Shown piece by piece: positions 18,231-27,468 of a DNA stretch of 64,000 nucleotides. Under the pieces are notes generated by a model. The model worked only from the letters and a program-made list of their open reading frames with translations, was not told the DNA's origin and made no database searches. The DNA is from JAXMBN01 sp046349875. Its GTDB lineage: Bacteria > Planctomycetota > Planctomycetia > Pirellulales > Pirellulaceae. A program made the position numbers and the translations under genes. The stretch lies in NCBI GenBank assembly GCA_046349875.1, contig JAXMBN010000011.1, positions 62,001 to 126,000 of the forward strand, read 5' to 3'. Positions within the stretch are counted from its first letter, which is position 1, and every line of letters starts with the position of its first letter.

Positions 18231-18662
18231 ATGAAAAGCCAAACCTTGCCGATTCGCTTCGAAATGCAGTGGAATGATTCTGAATTCGAGAATCCTTCCA
18301 TCGACTTGCGGATCGAGAACACCTCCCCTGCTCCGCTACGTTTGGAAGTCCAATGGGGTTACTGGCACTTCGATTCGCAATTGCCTTCCACGGCCATTGA
18401 ATCTTTCCAACGCGAATGCCCCACTGGCGGAATTCTGCAATGGGCCGAAGAAATGATCGATGAAGTCGATCACGGGACTTCGAAATCGTTCTTCATGTTT
18501 GGTGAAGAACTCCAATGGATGCTGTCGGTCAGCCAAATTCTCTCGCCCGACATGCATTGCCTTTGGGTGCAAGCCAACGATGAACGCATCCTGATACTCG
18601 ATGGAGCAACGCTCGCATGTTGGCTAGAAAAGAACGTAGTCCCATTGTTTGAGGTCGAATAA
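18231..18662 (+). CDS. Hypothetical protein, acidic, soluble
   Basis: 143 residues with AAGGAG 7 bases before the ATG, a good site. No signal or membrane segment is present. The N-terminal half reads like a beta-sandwich (FEMQWNDSEFENPSIDLRIE), and the second half is helical and Trp-rich. I recognise no family. The gene is convergent with the Cdd1-like gene; the stops are about 12 bases apart. Confidence 0.75.
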   Translation: MKSQTLPIRFEMQWNDSEFENPSIDLRIENTSPAPLRLEVQWGYWHFDSQLPSTAIESFQRECPTGGILQWAEEMIDEVDHGTSKSFFMFGEELQWMLSVSQILSPDMHCLWVQANDERILILDGATLACWLEKNVVPLFEVE

Positions 18663-18674
18663 AGCCATTCAAAC

Positions 18675-19031
18675 TCAATGGCTTCGATCTTCGAGCAGTC
18701 GTTTTCGGAGTGGGGTATAGTCCCACCATGGTGCCTTGGGTGCCCCTTCCATGAAGTCCACTGCAGCTAAAAACACGTCGATGACACAAGGATCATGCTT
18801 TTGATGGGTGAGCGTGCAAAGTTCGTCAAACATTTGCAGCGCATCTTTCCCGATAAGGTCTTGGGGACATTGAATCCCTAATAGCAACAGGTCTTGCGCC
18901 GTTGCTTTTCCAACATTGGGTATGTCGGTGAGTCCGCGAATCGAATCTCGCGACTCGCGAACAACGTCGCTCCCTCGCTGCGATGCACTCACCTTGGAAA
19001 TCTGCGCAACCCGTTTTCGCGACTTTGCCAT
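18675..19031 (-). CDS. Helix-hairpin-helix protein, 'pathogenicity locus' (Cdd1) family
   Basis: 118 residues. After a basic N-terminal tail comes the helix-hairpin-helix IRGLTDIPNVGKATAQDLLLLGI, then LTHQKHDPCVIDVFLAAVDF and a tryptophan pair (KAPWWDYT), the order seen in the Cdd1/PF11731 family. Helix-hairpin-helix elements bind DNA backbone non-specifically, so a nucleic-acid role is likely, but no activity is established for the family. It lies 15 bases after the stop-free start region of the upstream secreted-protein gene and is probably cotranscribed with it. Confidence 0.85.
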   Translation of the reverse strand: MAKSRKRVAQISKVSASQRGSDVVRESRDSIRGLTDIPNVGKATAQDLLLLGIQCPQDLIGKDALQMFDELCTLTHQKHDPCVIDVFLAAVDFMEGAPKAPWWDYTPLRKRLLEDRSH

Positions 19032-19046
19032 GATTTGCCTCGGAGA

Positions 19047-19865
19047 TTATCGCTGCATGGGTAACCGTACCAACTGAAGTTCGCGAATATCTCCAACATC
19101 ATTCTTGGCTTTATGAATGCAATGAACCTCAATGCGATAGGTGCCATTCTCTAAGGAGACTCTCCCCAGATGCCGCCATCGAAAATCCTGGAAATGCTCC
19201 GTCTCTTCGATTTTCCAAACGACGTTCGCACCTGCAGGCTTCCACTCTTCGCCAACTTTCTTCAAAAAGCGAAACTCCACATCGCTGCCCCCCTGCCCTA
19301 CTCCACAACCTTGCAAGACTGCGACGTTGAACTCGCCCGCCTTGTCGCATTGAAGTAGCCACCATGCGGAATCGGCAGCATCCGCCCAATAACCAACCGT
19401 ATTCTTATGAGGCTGAGGCTCATAACGAAGCAAGCGAGCCCCAATCGTTTGTGCGGCACTCCCTGGCAATCGAAAGCTACCATCGGCTTGAGCTGTCACG
19501 GTAGGCTGTACCCATTGAGGCACTCCTTCCATTTCAAGCTCGATCGAAGACTGATCTGTGAGAGTCTTCTTCGCACCTAGACCGATCTTCCAATGATCGA
19601 TCTCAGGCTGCAGAGTCCCTTCCCAACGTTGATCTCCCTCTACGATGCGAATACTCTTCACTCCGTTGAACAGTCGAGGAACTTTGATATCGCGAACACC
19701 ATTCACTTGGATTGGCTGCAGAACGACCTTATTCTCTTTCACGGTCGTCCGAAACCCTTGGATCTCGGGGACCTGAGCTTCAATCGTATTCGTTCCTAAA
19801 CCATCGAAAGCCAGAAATCCAATCGACCCCAACACCAAACTCCGTGATCGATGACCCCATCGCAT
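19047..19865 (-). CDS. Secreted hypothetical protein
   Basis: 272 residues from ATG at 19863-19865, chosen because GAGGAG precedes it by 7 bases; an in-frame TTG further upstream is unlikely. A signal peptide (LVLGSIGFLAFDGLGTNTIEAQ) leads to a strand-rich protein. The last ~130 residues (from YEPQPHKNTVGYWADAADSA) look like a carbohydrate-binding or DUF5077-like beta-sandwich, with Trp residues and a closing GTYRIEVHCIHKAKND strand. That domain call is an impression only. The protein is likely periplasmic or surface-associated. Confidence 0.75.
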   Translation of the reverse strand: MRWGHRSRSLVLGSIGFLAFDGLGTNTIEAQVPEIQGFRTTVKENKVVLQPIQVNGVRDIKVPRLFNGVKSIRIVEGDQRWEGTLQPEIDHWKIGLGAKKTLTDQSSIELEMEGVPQWVQPTVTAQADGSFRLPGSAAQTIGARLLRYEPQPHKNTVGYWADAADSAWWLLQCDKAGEFNVAVLQGCGVGQGGSDVEFRFLKKVGEEWKPAGANVVWKIEETEHFQDFRWRHLGRVSLENGTYRIEVHCIHKAKNDVGDIRELQLVRLPMQR

Positions 19866-19980
19866 ATTGCTACTCCTCAAGCTAATCCCGCCCTAATGAC
19901 TGCAGACTCAAGAGGTGGATTGTAATCCAACCGAAAGGCGCTTGCCTGAAGGAACGCATAGCTTTTATGGCAAGTTCATC

Positions 19981-22563
19981 TCAGGGACCAAACAGCGAAA
20001 GCTGCTGGGGTGAGGAATCGACATGGGGTTCGATTCCTTTCAAATGCTCATGACACCACCCCAGGACTCGCCCCGCAAGGCTCATCCCGCTCAAGAGCGC
20101 ACCTTCGATGCGGGAGTTATGGCACCAGTCACCGCAAGCTCCCAATCGGGTGCTTGGGTCCCACAAACATTCGCTCTCCAATGCGGGATCCGGAGTCGCA
20201 AACCTCCACCGAGCACTATGCCGATAGATTGGCTCTGGCATAGCGATGCCACATGCATCGCGAAGAGCTTGCAACAACAACTCGGTAACGTGGTCGGCAT
20301 CGTCGAGAAGATGCTCTTCCGCCCATCCATCGGTGCTATGTGCAACCCAACAATCAAGTTGTTGTGGCCGACCATGCTTGGAGTTATTGCGAGCCATCCA
20401 ACGAAGTGGGCTGTTGTGGATGAAGGCACCATCACATGGAAGACTCCATGGTTGCGAAAGAGCAACCATCAACGTCCAGCATGGACGCATGCGGACCTCA
20501 TCGCTCTTGGGTTTCCATCGACACCCATCCGGGACAATCGTTACTAATTGAGGTGCAGGGCAATTCCAGAGAACAATGTCAAAAGGTCCGTGGCGCTCGC
20601 CATGCTCGTCCGTTAACCAATAGAGGCCAACCGAAGACGAAGAAGACGTTTGTAATCTCGACTCGCAACACTCCATCGACGTGCCAACAATCCGAGTCCG
20701 CAGATGAACGCGAAGATCTTGTCCCAAATGCCGTCCCAACTCATTCATTCCGGGGACGGCAACAAAACGATCAATGGTTTTCTTTTCAGGTTGATACTTC
20801 CCTTGATCCCAAACTCCAATACGTCCCATCCAAGGAACGATTAAACCATCCTCCATCCAACTGGCGAGATACTTGTGCAAGCGACAATCGCGCACCGTCA
20901 TGTACTGCGCACCGTGATCGAACTGTAAGTCGCCATGAACACGACGCGTTGCAGATCGGCCTCCAAATCCTCCCGATTTTTCGAATACGCAAATGTCGAA
21001 GCCATGATCTTGGAGGAGGCGAGAAGCCATGAGGCCCCCAAGCCCCGCACCGACCATTGCAATCCGCGGCGAAGTCTGAAACCTTGGTCGATTCACCATT
21101 CGACTATAGGCATCCAAATCGAGCCGCTTGGCATGTTCTTGAAGCGGCCGAGGGCGAACCGTTCCGATGCGAGGCTGCTCTGGTTCGAAAGGTCGGTCGA
21201 ATTGCCCAAAGCACCATAGTATTCCACCATACGAAGAGGGATCACGTCCATCCAGCGCATAGCGGTGATTCAAGTCGACCACTCTTTGCAAGGCAACCTC
21301 TGGATCATGAGCCCAATCTAAGAGAGCCTTTCCCCAGGTCATGCGAAGGTTGTTATGTAGTTCACCATGCACGAGCAAGCTCCGCTGCGCAGCATTCCAC
21401 AAGGGTTCATGCGATTGTCCACGCGCGCAACTTTCCCAACTCGACCGCTGAGGTCTCGCATCTTTTCGATGACGGTCCAATGTCGCGCGAGCCCACGCCG
21501 GCAAGGCATCCCATCCTTCGTAATATTCGCGGTAGGCGCAGAACCCAAACGCTAACTCGCGCCAAATCAATAGTTCATCCAAGTATTTTTCGGCGGAAGG
21601 ATGAGGACAACGTTCATACGTTTCCCTCGCAAGTCGTGTCGGCGCGACCATTCCATAATGCAAATAGGCCGACATGCGACTCACACCATCCACCTCCGCT
21701 TGATTGCGACGTTTGGCATAGCTCGCAAGCTTGGACGATAGAAATGCATTCCACCTTCGGTAACCGTTCTTCGAACCACCACGCGTATCCGCCACTGGCC
21801 CGACGGTATGATCGATGTCGCATGTACATACCAACTCTTCTAAACTTGCGCGACGAAGGTCCAACGATTCTTCGAGCACCTCGGTGGGCAACAGATTCGA
21901 TAGATCGGCCTGAGGTAGCGAGACCTCCCATGGTGGCCATCTTTTCCCGACTCGCTCTTCGTACAATTGCTTCGTTGCTTCTCGATATTGATACGCTCGA
22001 TCAAAGGCCTTTCCAACCAGACGGTGAGGAACCACACAGGCCGTATCGACTGCAAGGATGGGGCAGTCCATTTTGGAAGCTAACCGTTCTGTCCATCCTC
22101 GGGTCGGTTCTAACGGAAAATCTTCCGTGATGATCATTGCCGCTTGCTTCGCCACTTCATAGAGCATCGGAATGCGATGGCTGCGTCGATCGAGATGGAA
22201 AAGGTAAGGAATCTCGAGCTGGCGATATTGTTCTTGAAGATCGCGAGCCCCCTCGAGCATGAACGTGTGGTGGCGATCCGACGCAAACGGGTACGATTCG
22301 GCAATTCCCTGATAAACAACCAAGGGAACTTGGAGGAGCCTAGCCCAATAGCGTGCCACATCGAGAGCGGGATTCTCATCCGTTCGGAGAGCGTGGTGTG
22401 TCCAGTACATCACGTACTTTCCACTCGGACGTGCTGGGGAGGGAGAAAACCAGCGAGATCGCTCAAGCAAATGCGGTGGCAATGAGTCTAGCGAATACAC
22501 CATGGCTCCGGTCCATCGAGAAACTGGGCTACTATACGCACCCGGCAATGCCCCCGATGCCAT
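19981..22563 (-). CDS. Class II CPD photolyase fused to FAD-dependent amine oxidase-like domain
   Basis: About 860 residues from the ATG at 22561-22563; other candidate starts are a TTG at 22614 and an ATG at 22503. Residues ~45-480 are a class II deoxyribodipyrimidine photolyase: KYVMYWTHHALRTDENPALD, the FAD-pocket helix YLDELLIWRELAFGFC, NNLRMTWGKALLDW and LNHRYALDGRDPSSYGGILW are near-consensus. From about residue 500 a second flavoprotein starts with RIAMVGAGLGGLMASRLLQD, a Rossmann dinucleotide-binding loop, then GGRSATRR, FDHGAQYMTVRD and a C-terminal ACGDWCHNSRIEGALLSG, resembling renalase/amine-oxidase-like FAD proteins. The two are usually separate genes. The oxidoreductase might keep the photolyase flavin reduced, but that is inference. 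Confidence 0.9.
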   Translation of the reverse strand: MASGALPGAYSSPVSRWTGAMVYSLDSLPPHLLERSRWFSPSPARPSGKYVMYWTHHALRTDENPALDVARYWARLLQVPLVVYQGIAESYPFASDRHHTFMLEGARDLQEQYRQLEIPYLFHLDRRSHRIPMLYEVAKQAAMIITEDFPLEPTRGWTERLASKMDCPILAVDTACVVPHRLVGKAFDRAYQYREATKQLYEERVGKRWPPWEVSLPQADLSNLLPTEVLEESLDLRRASLEELVCTCDIDHTVGPVADTRGGSKNGYRRWNAFLSSKLASYAKRRNQAEVDGVSRMSAYLHYGMVAPTRLARETYERCPHPSAEKYLDELLIWRELAFGFCAYREYYEGWDALPAWARATLDRHRKDARPQRSSWESCARGQSHEPLWNAAQRSLLVHGELHNNLRMTWGKALLDWAHDPEVALQRVVDLNHRYALDGRDPSSYGGILWCFGQFDRPFEPEQPRIGTVRPRPLQEHAKRLDLDAYSRMVNRPRFQTSPRIAMVGAGLGGLMASRLLQDHGFDICVFEKSGGFGGRSATRRVHGDLQFDHGAQYMTVRDCRLHKYLASWMEDGLIVPWMGRIGVWDQGKYQPEKKTIDRFVAVPGMNELGRHLGQDLRVHLRTRIVGTSMECCESRLQTSSSSSVGLYWLTDEHGERHGPFDIVLWNCPAPQLVTIVPDGCRWKPKSDEVRMRPCWTLMVALSQPWSLPCDGAFIHNSPLRWMARNNSKHGRPQQLDCWVAHSTDGWAEEHLLDDADHVTELLLQALRDACGIAMPEPIYRHSARWRFATPDPALESECLWDPSTRLGACGDWCHNSRIEGALLSGMSLAGRVLGWCHEHLKGIEPHVDSSPQQLSLFGP

Positions 22564-22694
22564 TCGCGTTGTTTCCCTCGCATTTTCGAGGAACTGTCGA
22601 GAAAAACGGGCCAATTCGACGATCCATTGTTTGTCAAAGCCTAGAATAAAGGGCTAGGACTTTTATCGATTTTGTGCGGAACCCCGTGGATTCC

Positions 22695-23612
22695 ATGACA
22701 CCGACACCCTACCGAAACTTTTCGCTGATCTGGCTCGCCGTGGCATTTCTTTGGGGAGGCATTCTTGCCCCCCCTGCCCTACCCCAAGAAAACATCATCG
22801 TCCTGAAAAATGGGATGACGATCAAAGGGCAATATAATGTTCTGCCACGCGGAAGCCTCGATGATTCCAAGCATAGCAAAGGGACCGAGGCTGGAACGCT
22901 TGCGGTGGTCGACGATGGCCTACGCGCCACCTTTGTTCACAACAACTCGATCGCAACCGCCAATCCAACCGATCCTCTTCTTTCGATTCCGCTCAACAAT
23001 GCCAAACGACGATCCACTGATGGCCGCCCGCTCCAAGGCATCGCTGCATCGCAAGGGACAGACTTCAATCAATTCGGTCGTCGCTTGACCCAAGTCCGAA
23101 CCGTCGGTGGAAGCCATGAACTCGTCCAAGGTATCACCGAAATCACTCCGGTCTATTTGCGAGTGGAGTCGATGCGAAGCGAAAAAGGAACGCCCCTTTG
23201 GGACATGCGTATCGCCATCCAATCGATACCACCCAAACTCTTAGTCGACATTCTCACCACCAATGCCAACCGCCAAAGCGAACAAGAATGGCTCGATATC
23301 ATCAGCTTGTTGAATCAAGCCAAGATGTATCCCGAAGCCATCGATGTACTCGAACGATCCATTCGCGAATTGCCCGAGATGGCAGTTCATCGCAAGAACT
23401 TGGCTCTTTTTGCGCAGGCCATTGCCGACCAGATGTTCGACGAAGTCCAATTGCGTCGAAACGCAGGACAATACGATCTGGCGAATGCCTTACTCCGCGG
23501 GTTCCGCCCCGAGAACATGACGGTAAAAACCCAAATCAAGATTCAAAGCGACTCACCGAAGACCAAGGCGAACAACTTCGTATCAAGCAGATCAATGAGG
23601 AGTCTTGCTTAA
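22695..23612 (+). CDS. Secreted esterase-like protein, N-terminal part; frameshifted
   Basis: ATG at 22695 begins a signal peptide (SLIWLAVAFLWGGILAPPALPQ). The mature N-terminus (NIIVLKNGMTIKGQYN) resembles the short beta module seen before TPR-like parts in planctomycete secreted proteins; a helical repeat region follows (DIISLLNQAKMYPEAIDVLE). Real coding ends near 23545: afterwards this frame reads basic, low-quality sequence to its stop, while the overlapping frame continues the protein. One A missing from the run at 23545-23547 restores KIQKRLTEDQGEQLRIKQ. This is the first half of a gene of about 790 codons. Confidence 0.72.
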   Translation: MTPTPYRNFSLIWLAVAFLWGGILAPPALPQENIIVLKNGMTIKGQYNVLPRGSLDDSKHSKGTEAGTLAVVDDGLRATFVHNNSIATANPTDPLLSIPLNNAKRRSTDGRPLQGIAASQGTDFNQFGRRLTQVRTVGGSHELVQGITEITPVYLRVESMRSEKGTPLWDMRIAIQSIPPKLLVDILTTNANRQSEQEWLDIISLLNQAKMYPEAIDVLERSIRELPEMAVHRKNLALFAQAIADQMFDEVQLRRNAGQYDLANALLRGFRPENMTVKTQIKIQSDSPKTKANNFVSSRSMRSLA

Positions 23613-25072
23613 CCCAGATCCAACGAGCGGATGATGCTGCTCTTCAAATGGCCCTAGAGCCTATACGCGCCGAGATCGCCGAAAAACTCTCTTCGAACAC
23701 GCTCAATCGCATGGTCGATTATGAACGGCTCAAAGACGACGATACGATGAAACTTGAAAGCCGTGTTGCGATGGGCATCAGCGGTTGGATCGCCGGCTCC
23801 GGTTTGACCATTGAAAACCTAGGACTTGCCAAATCTCTGATTCAAACTCGCGAGCTCGTTACCAAGTTCCTATCGAACACTTCCGAAGTCCAACGGCGCG
23901 ATCTCCTTCAGCAGATTAAGAAGCTCGAAGCGGGCTCGCCTCGCTTCATTGCGCCGTTGGTCGCCCACATGCTACCCGCGATTCCCTTGCCAACTCCCAC
24001 CGAATCCGATCCGACTCGCTTCAAGATCGATATCCCTGTCGCGCAATTGGATGGCGAGCAAGTTTCGTACTATCTCCAGCTACCACCTCAATACGATCCG
24101 TACCGCTCTTACCCGTGCATCTTAGCGTTGCATGGTGGAGGCACCGCGGAGAGCGAGCTGAATTGGTGGGCTGGCCGATACAACGAAGAGTGGAAAATGG
24201 CGGATGGTCAAGCGTCGCGACATGGCTTCGTCGTGGTTTCACCTATGTGGAAGAATCCTGATTCAGGCCTCTATCAATCGACTGAAAACGAACACGCTCG
24301 AGCCCTCGCTTGCTTGCGTGATGCCATGCGACGAACCAATGTGGACTCCAATCGCGTGTACGTGGGCGGCCATTACTCAGGGGCGATGCTGGCATGGGAT
24401 CTAGCTTTATCCCATCCTGATCTTTGGGCTGGTGCAGTTGCCATCGGTCTTGGCACACCCACACCCTTTATCAAGCACTATCACGAGAGCGCTCGTTATG
24501 TCCCCCTCTATTTTGTTTCAGGGGAACTCGATGGTGCACCTGGACCACGCATTCGTTTTGGTGCTGCCCTCGACGACTACATGCAATTCTCCCGCAATGA
24601 CGTTCTCTACGTTCAATACAATGGCCGCGGAAGCGATATGTTCGTCGAAGAACTACCTCGCATCATGCAATGGATGAACCTTGCCAGTCACACCCGTATT
24701 CCTCCACCGAAATCGAACATCACTCTCCGCTCTGCGCGGCCTGGCGATAACTTCTTTTGGTGGCTCGAGGTGAATGAATTCAACAACGACAAGATGAATC
24801 ATCCGTTGCTCAAGTTCCTTCCCAATCGTGTGGCGGATCTCAAGTTCGAACGCAATCCTCAATCCAATACATTCACTTTTTCCGCCCTTCCCGCTCAGAA
24901 ATTTACCTTGTGGCTCGATCCAACCACGGCGGACTTCACCAAGAAGATCAAGGTCATTCAAAAGCGAGACAAAAACGTCGAAGTGACACCAAATGTAGAA
25001 GTTTTGCTCGAAGATGTCCGAACTCGTGCCGATCGTCTTCGCCCGTTTTGGGCGAAGGTTGAAATCGACTGA
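23546..25072 (+). CDS. Secreted esterase-like protein, alpha/beta hydrolase part; frameshifted
   Basis: This continues the gene starting at 22695. The first in-frame ATG is 23648, but no ribosome site precedes it. A helical region is followed by an alpha/beta hydrolase domain: SYPCILALHGGGTAESEL (oxyanion side), GFVVVSPMWKNP, the nucleophile elbow YVGGHYSGAMLAWDLAL (Ser in GHYSG) and LYFVSGELDG carrying a candidate acid residue. The arrangement recalls PHB-depolymerase-like or feruloyl-esterase-like enzymes. The C-terminal ~150 residues are a strand-rich domain (NITLRSARPGDNFFWWLEVN). Substrate unknown. The frameshift at about 23546 would destroy activity unless it is a sequence error. Confidence 0.75.
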   Translation, partial: KRLTEDQGEQLRIKQINEESCLTQIQRADDAALQMALEPIRAEIAEKLSSNTLNRMVDYERLKDDDTMKLESRVAMGISGWIAGSGLTIENLGLAKSLIQTRELVTKFLSNTSEVQRRDLLQQIKKLEAGSPRFIAPLVAHMLPAIPLPTPTESDPTRFKIDIPVAQLDGEQVSYYLQLPPQYDPYRSYPCILALHGGGTAESELNWWAGRYNEEWKMADGQASRHGFVVVSPMWKNPDSGLYQSTENEHARALACLRDAMRRTNVDSNRVYVGGHYSGAMLAWDLALSHPDLWAGAVAIGLGTPTPFIKHYHESARYVPLYFVSGELDGAPGPRIRFGAALDDYMQFSRNDVLYVQYNGRGSDMFVEELPRIMQWMNLASHTRIPPPKSNITLRSARPGDNFFWWLEVNEFNNDKMNHPLLKFLPNRVADLKFERNPQSNTFTFSALPAQKFTLWLDPTTADFTKKIKVIQKRDKNVEVTPNVEVLLEDVRTRADRLRPFWAKVEID

Positions 25073-25088
25073 TGCGATCGGCTTGGGA

Positions 25089-25949
25089 TCATGCCTTGGA
25101 AGAGGGCTCACGATCTGCTTGTCGGCCTGTTTGTCGGCGGCGCGAACGTCGCGACCACCGCACGAGACCACCTACACCAAGAGCAACACTTAGGCACGCC
25201 ATCGATGTAGGTTCAGGAACCGCCGTCACTGAAAGATTATCCAACGCAAAATAGGTTGGAGTATTGATCCCGAAGGTGCCCGTGTCGCTGGAATCAAATT
25301 GAAAACCAATCGATCGAACTTGTCCTAACCCAGTTAGATCGACCGAATTCCACTGATTGCGAACAAAGTCTTGGGTATTGTCTGAAAAGCGATAGTCGGC
25401 CAGATAATAGTCCATCGAACCTGTCGCAGAACCCGTTCGATTAGACCCAGAATAACCGGTAATGGTCAACTTCAGGAAGTCAGGGTCATTGCCTGATGTC
25501 CCACCAAACTTCTTGGCAAATCGGTCACCATTGAGCATCGAAAGAGCGGCATAGGTGGTATTCGCTAAATCGACCTTCTGCACTTGAACGGTATCGGCGA
25601 ACGACAAATAGGTGTTACCAAACCCAACACCATAGGCCGCCGAACCGGAACCCGATCCTGGATAGGCCGCATACTGATTTGTAAAGCCAGCGGTCGTCGA
25701 ATTGGAGACGCTCGACAGCGCCCATCCTGACCAGAAACCACCGAAACTCGAATTGTAACTGTTCGGGAGATAGAAGCTTCCTAAGGTAAATCCATTGTTG
25801 TTCGTTACTGGACCGCCATTTTGAAAAGAGCCGGCAGGAACAGAACCTTCAAAAGTTAGCAAGTCGGCATGGGCCGATATGGTTGTAAGGCAAAGGCCCA
25901 GTAGGGCAAACCCAAATATCGAAAAGTCGTTGCGTCGTATCATCATCAT
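25089..25949 (-). CDS. PEP-CTERM sorted protein with DUF4465 domain
   Basis: 286 residues from the first of three consecutive ATGs, which has TTGGAG 5 bases upstream. The signal peptide ends near TISAHA-DLL. The body has DUF4465 features: FGGFWSGWALSSVSNSTTAG, QYAAYPGSGSGSAAYGVG, MLNGDRFAKKFG, MDYYLADYRF and TPTYFALDNL. The end carries a PEP-CTERM anchor: VPEPTSM, a hydrophobic helix (ACLSVALGVGGLVRW) and an arginine-rich tail, so sorting and cleavage by exosortase is expected. Exosortase itself is not in the window. DUF4465 proteins are often found next to nutrient-uptake or surface genes, but no function is settled. Confidence 0.9.
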   Translation of the reverse strand: MMMIRRNDFSIFGFALLGLCLTTISAHADLLTFEGSVPAGSFQNGGPVTNNNGFTLGSFYLPNSYNSSFGGFWSGWALSSVSNSTTAGFTNQYAAYPGSGSGSAAYGVGFGNTYLSFADTVQVQKVDLANTTYAALSMLNGDRFAKKFGGTSGNDPDFLKLTITGYSGSNRTGSATGSMDYYLADYRFSDNTQDFVRNQWNSVDLTGLGQVRSIGFQFDSSDTGTFGINTPTYFALDNLSVTAVPEPTSMACLSVALGVGGLVRWSRRSRRRQTGRQADREPSSKA

Positions 25950-26050
25950 GGTTCTCCAAAAATCAAGCTGCAAGTCACGTCTATGTTCGGTAATAAAGAA
26001 GTTGTGGTCTCACACTCGGGGGAGTGGAGACGCGAAAGCTTGGCGAGCAT

Positions 26051-26842
26051 TTACTCGGGGTCGTCGTATCGATCACCGTCACCGCGAGTGATCATGGCTG
26101 CCAGCACTTGTTGATCGATTGAATCCGAAGAAAACGAACGCGTCCGCAGCAGAACAGTCCATCGCTCCACCGGGATGCTTGCTGCGAATTTCGTTGTCGC
26201 CGATCCAACTCGTTGGGTCATTGATGCCACCCGACTGTTCAAAGACATTGCTACCGTTGATCCATTCGGCGTCGGGCCCAAAGCATCTTCAGCAACACAA
26301 AGTGTTGCGGTCAGTCCATCGGTGATGTCGCGAAAATGGAATGCGCGATCGTAGACGAAGACTCCGTTGTTGGTATTCGAATGCGTTGTAATGCGGCTTG
26401 CCCAAAATACGCCACCGTAATCGCTTCGACCGCGCACCTGCGTTCTCTCGGGAACCGATGGACATTGATAGATTGCGATACGATAGTTGGCCGCACGATC
26501 GTTGTTGGGATGATCAAAGGGGACGTTGTAGTCGATAAGCTGGCCAAGATTCTGCTGTTCCAAAAAAGGAAGCAACAAGGCAGACCAAGCGAAGTTCTTG
26601 AGTTGTGAGGGGATCCACCCGGCCTCCACTGAAGGCAACCGGGAGGTAGTCGTCGCTGCGTATCGTGGTAGTTATGCAGCGCGATTCCAATTTGATGAAG
26701 GTTGTTTTGGCAAGACATACGCCGCGCTGCTTCGCGAGCTTGCTGGACTGCCGGCAACAGAATACCAACCAAGATTCCAATGATCGCTATGACCACGAGA
26801 AGCTCAATCAGAGTGAATGCCGAGCGGCCATTGGCTGGCCAT
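26051..26842 (-). pseudogene. DUF1559 pilin-like gene broken by about five frameshifts
   Basis: The intact start (AAGGAGATACATC-ATG at 26840-26842) is one frame away from the pilin-type N-terminus RSAFTLIELLVVIAI. After GILLPAVQQAREAARRMSCQ the frame changes near 26600 to reach LKNFAWSALLLPFLEQQN. Near 26270 it changes again to reach EWINGSNVFEQSGGINDP and SKHPGGAM, then again near 26165 to GLFCCGRVRFL, and finally near 26135 to SDSIDQQVLAAMITRGDGD. The pieces in order reconstruct a normal DUF1559 protein (H-X9-DG C-terminal type), so every part is recognisable but no single frame spans it. The gene is upstream of the PEP-CTERM gene on the same strand, a common pairing in planctomycetes. Confidence 0.88.
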
Positions 26843-27468
26843 GATGTATCTCCTTATCATTCCATACAAGAAAGGAAAAGCACTCTATTGCGCAGCCCAG
26901 CCTATGCGCAGAGCGATCCCTTGGCGCATGAGCAATGGTTAACCCACGTAGGAACTAAGGAGCTACAGGGAAAACGGAAATGGGGCAAAACGAAAACAAT
27001 GGATTGAAAGCTCGGCCAAACGCTCCACCCAAAGAGCACCGATGACCTCGTCCTCGGTGATCTTCTGACTTCCACGCATTCGAACCGCTTCGCCTTCTCG
27101 TGCTACTCGCCCAAGAGCGAAGAACACAATGGCATTTTCAGAACAAGTGAATCGAGATGAGAGGTGTCTCTCATCGCATGGGTTACAGCGGCCGGGCCGT
27201 CTCGGAATCGCACCGAAGTTCCCTGTTTCGCGGTTGCTTTAGAAACGCAGGCTTTCGCAAGCCTTTGTCGAGCACCGCCACCGTGTGACGTGGCGTAAAG
27301 AGTACCACATCATCCAACCTTCTCAACCCCGAACATCCGATTTCACAAAGTTAAATTGGATAAGCTTTTCTTAAGATTCATGCGTGAAGGGCTTGATTTT
27401 CTAGGGTGAAAGCGACCTCCCTTATCAAACGATTTCCACCCCAATCAGCAACACTCTCATGGCCGAAA
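26843..27468. other. 626-base gap without recognisable gene
   Basis: No coding region is convincing on either strand. It contains a small perfect hairpin GATGAGAG-GTGT-CTCTCATC (27156-27175) with no T tract. The promoter of the DUF1559 gene must lie at its left end. Confidence 0.5.

Noticed and set aside
21057..22130. 357-codon plus-strand open frame antisense to the photolyase fusion
   Set aside because: Shadow of a well-conserved gene: His/Arg/Pro/Ser-rich without a motif.
23524..23545. Programmed -1 ribosomal frameshift at the A-run
   Set aside because: The heptamer around A-AAA-ACC lets only the P-site tRNA re-pair cleanly, no downstream pseudoknot is evident, and neighbours show the same type of break at unrelated sites; mutation or sequence error fits better.
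27156..27175. Hairpin GATGAGAG-GTGT-CTCTCATC as a terminator
   Set aside because: No T tract on either side and no gene ending nearby; a chance or regulatory structure cannot be separated.
27433..27466. Short minus-strand frame MRVLLIGVEIV just after the E2 stop, resembling a ThiF/E1 start
   Set aside because: It ends in a stop after 11 codons and the downstream frames are full of stops; no E1 motif follows.
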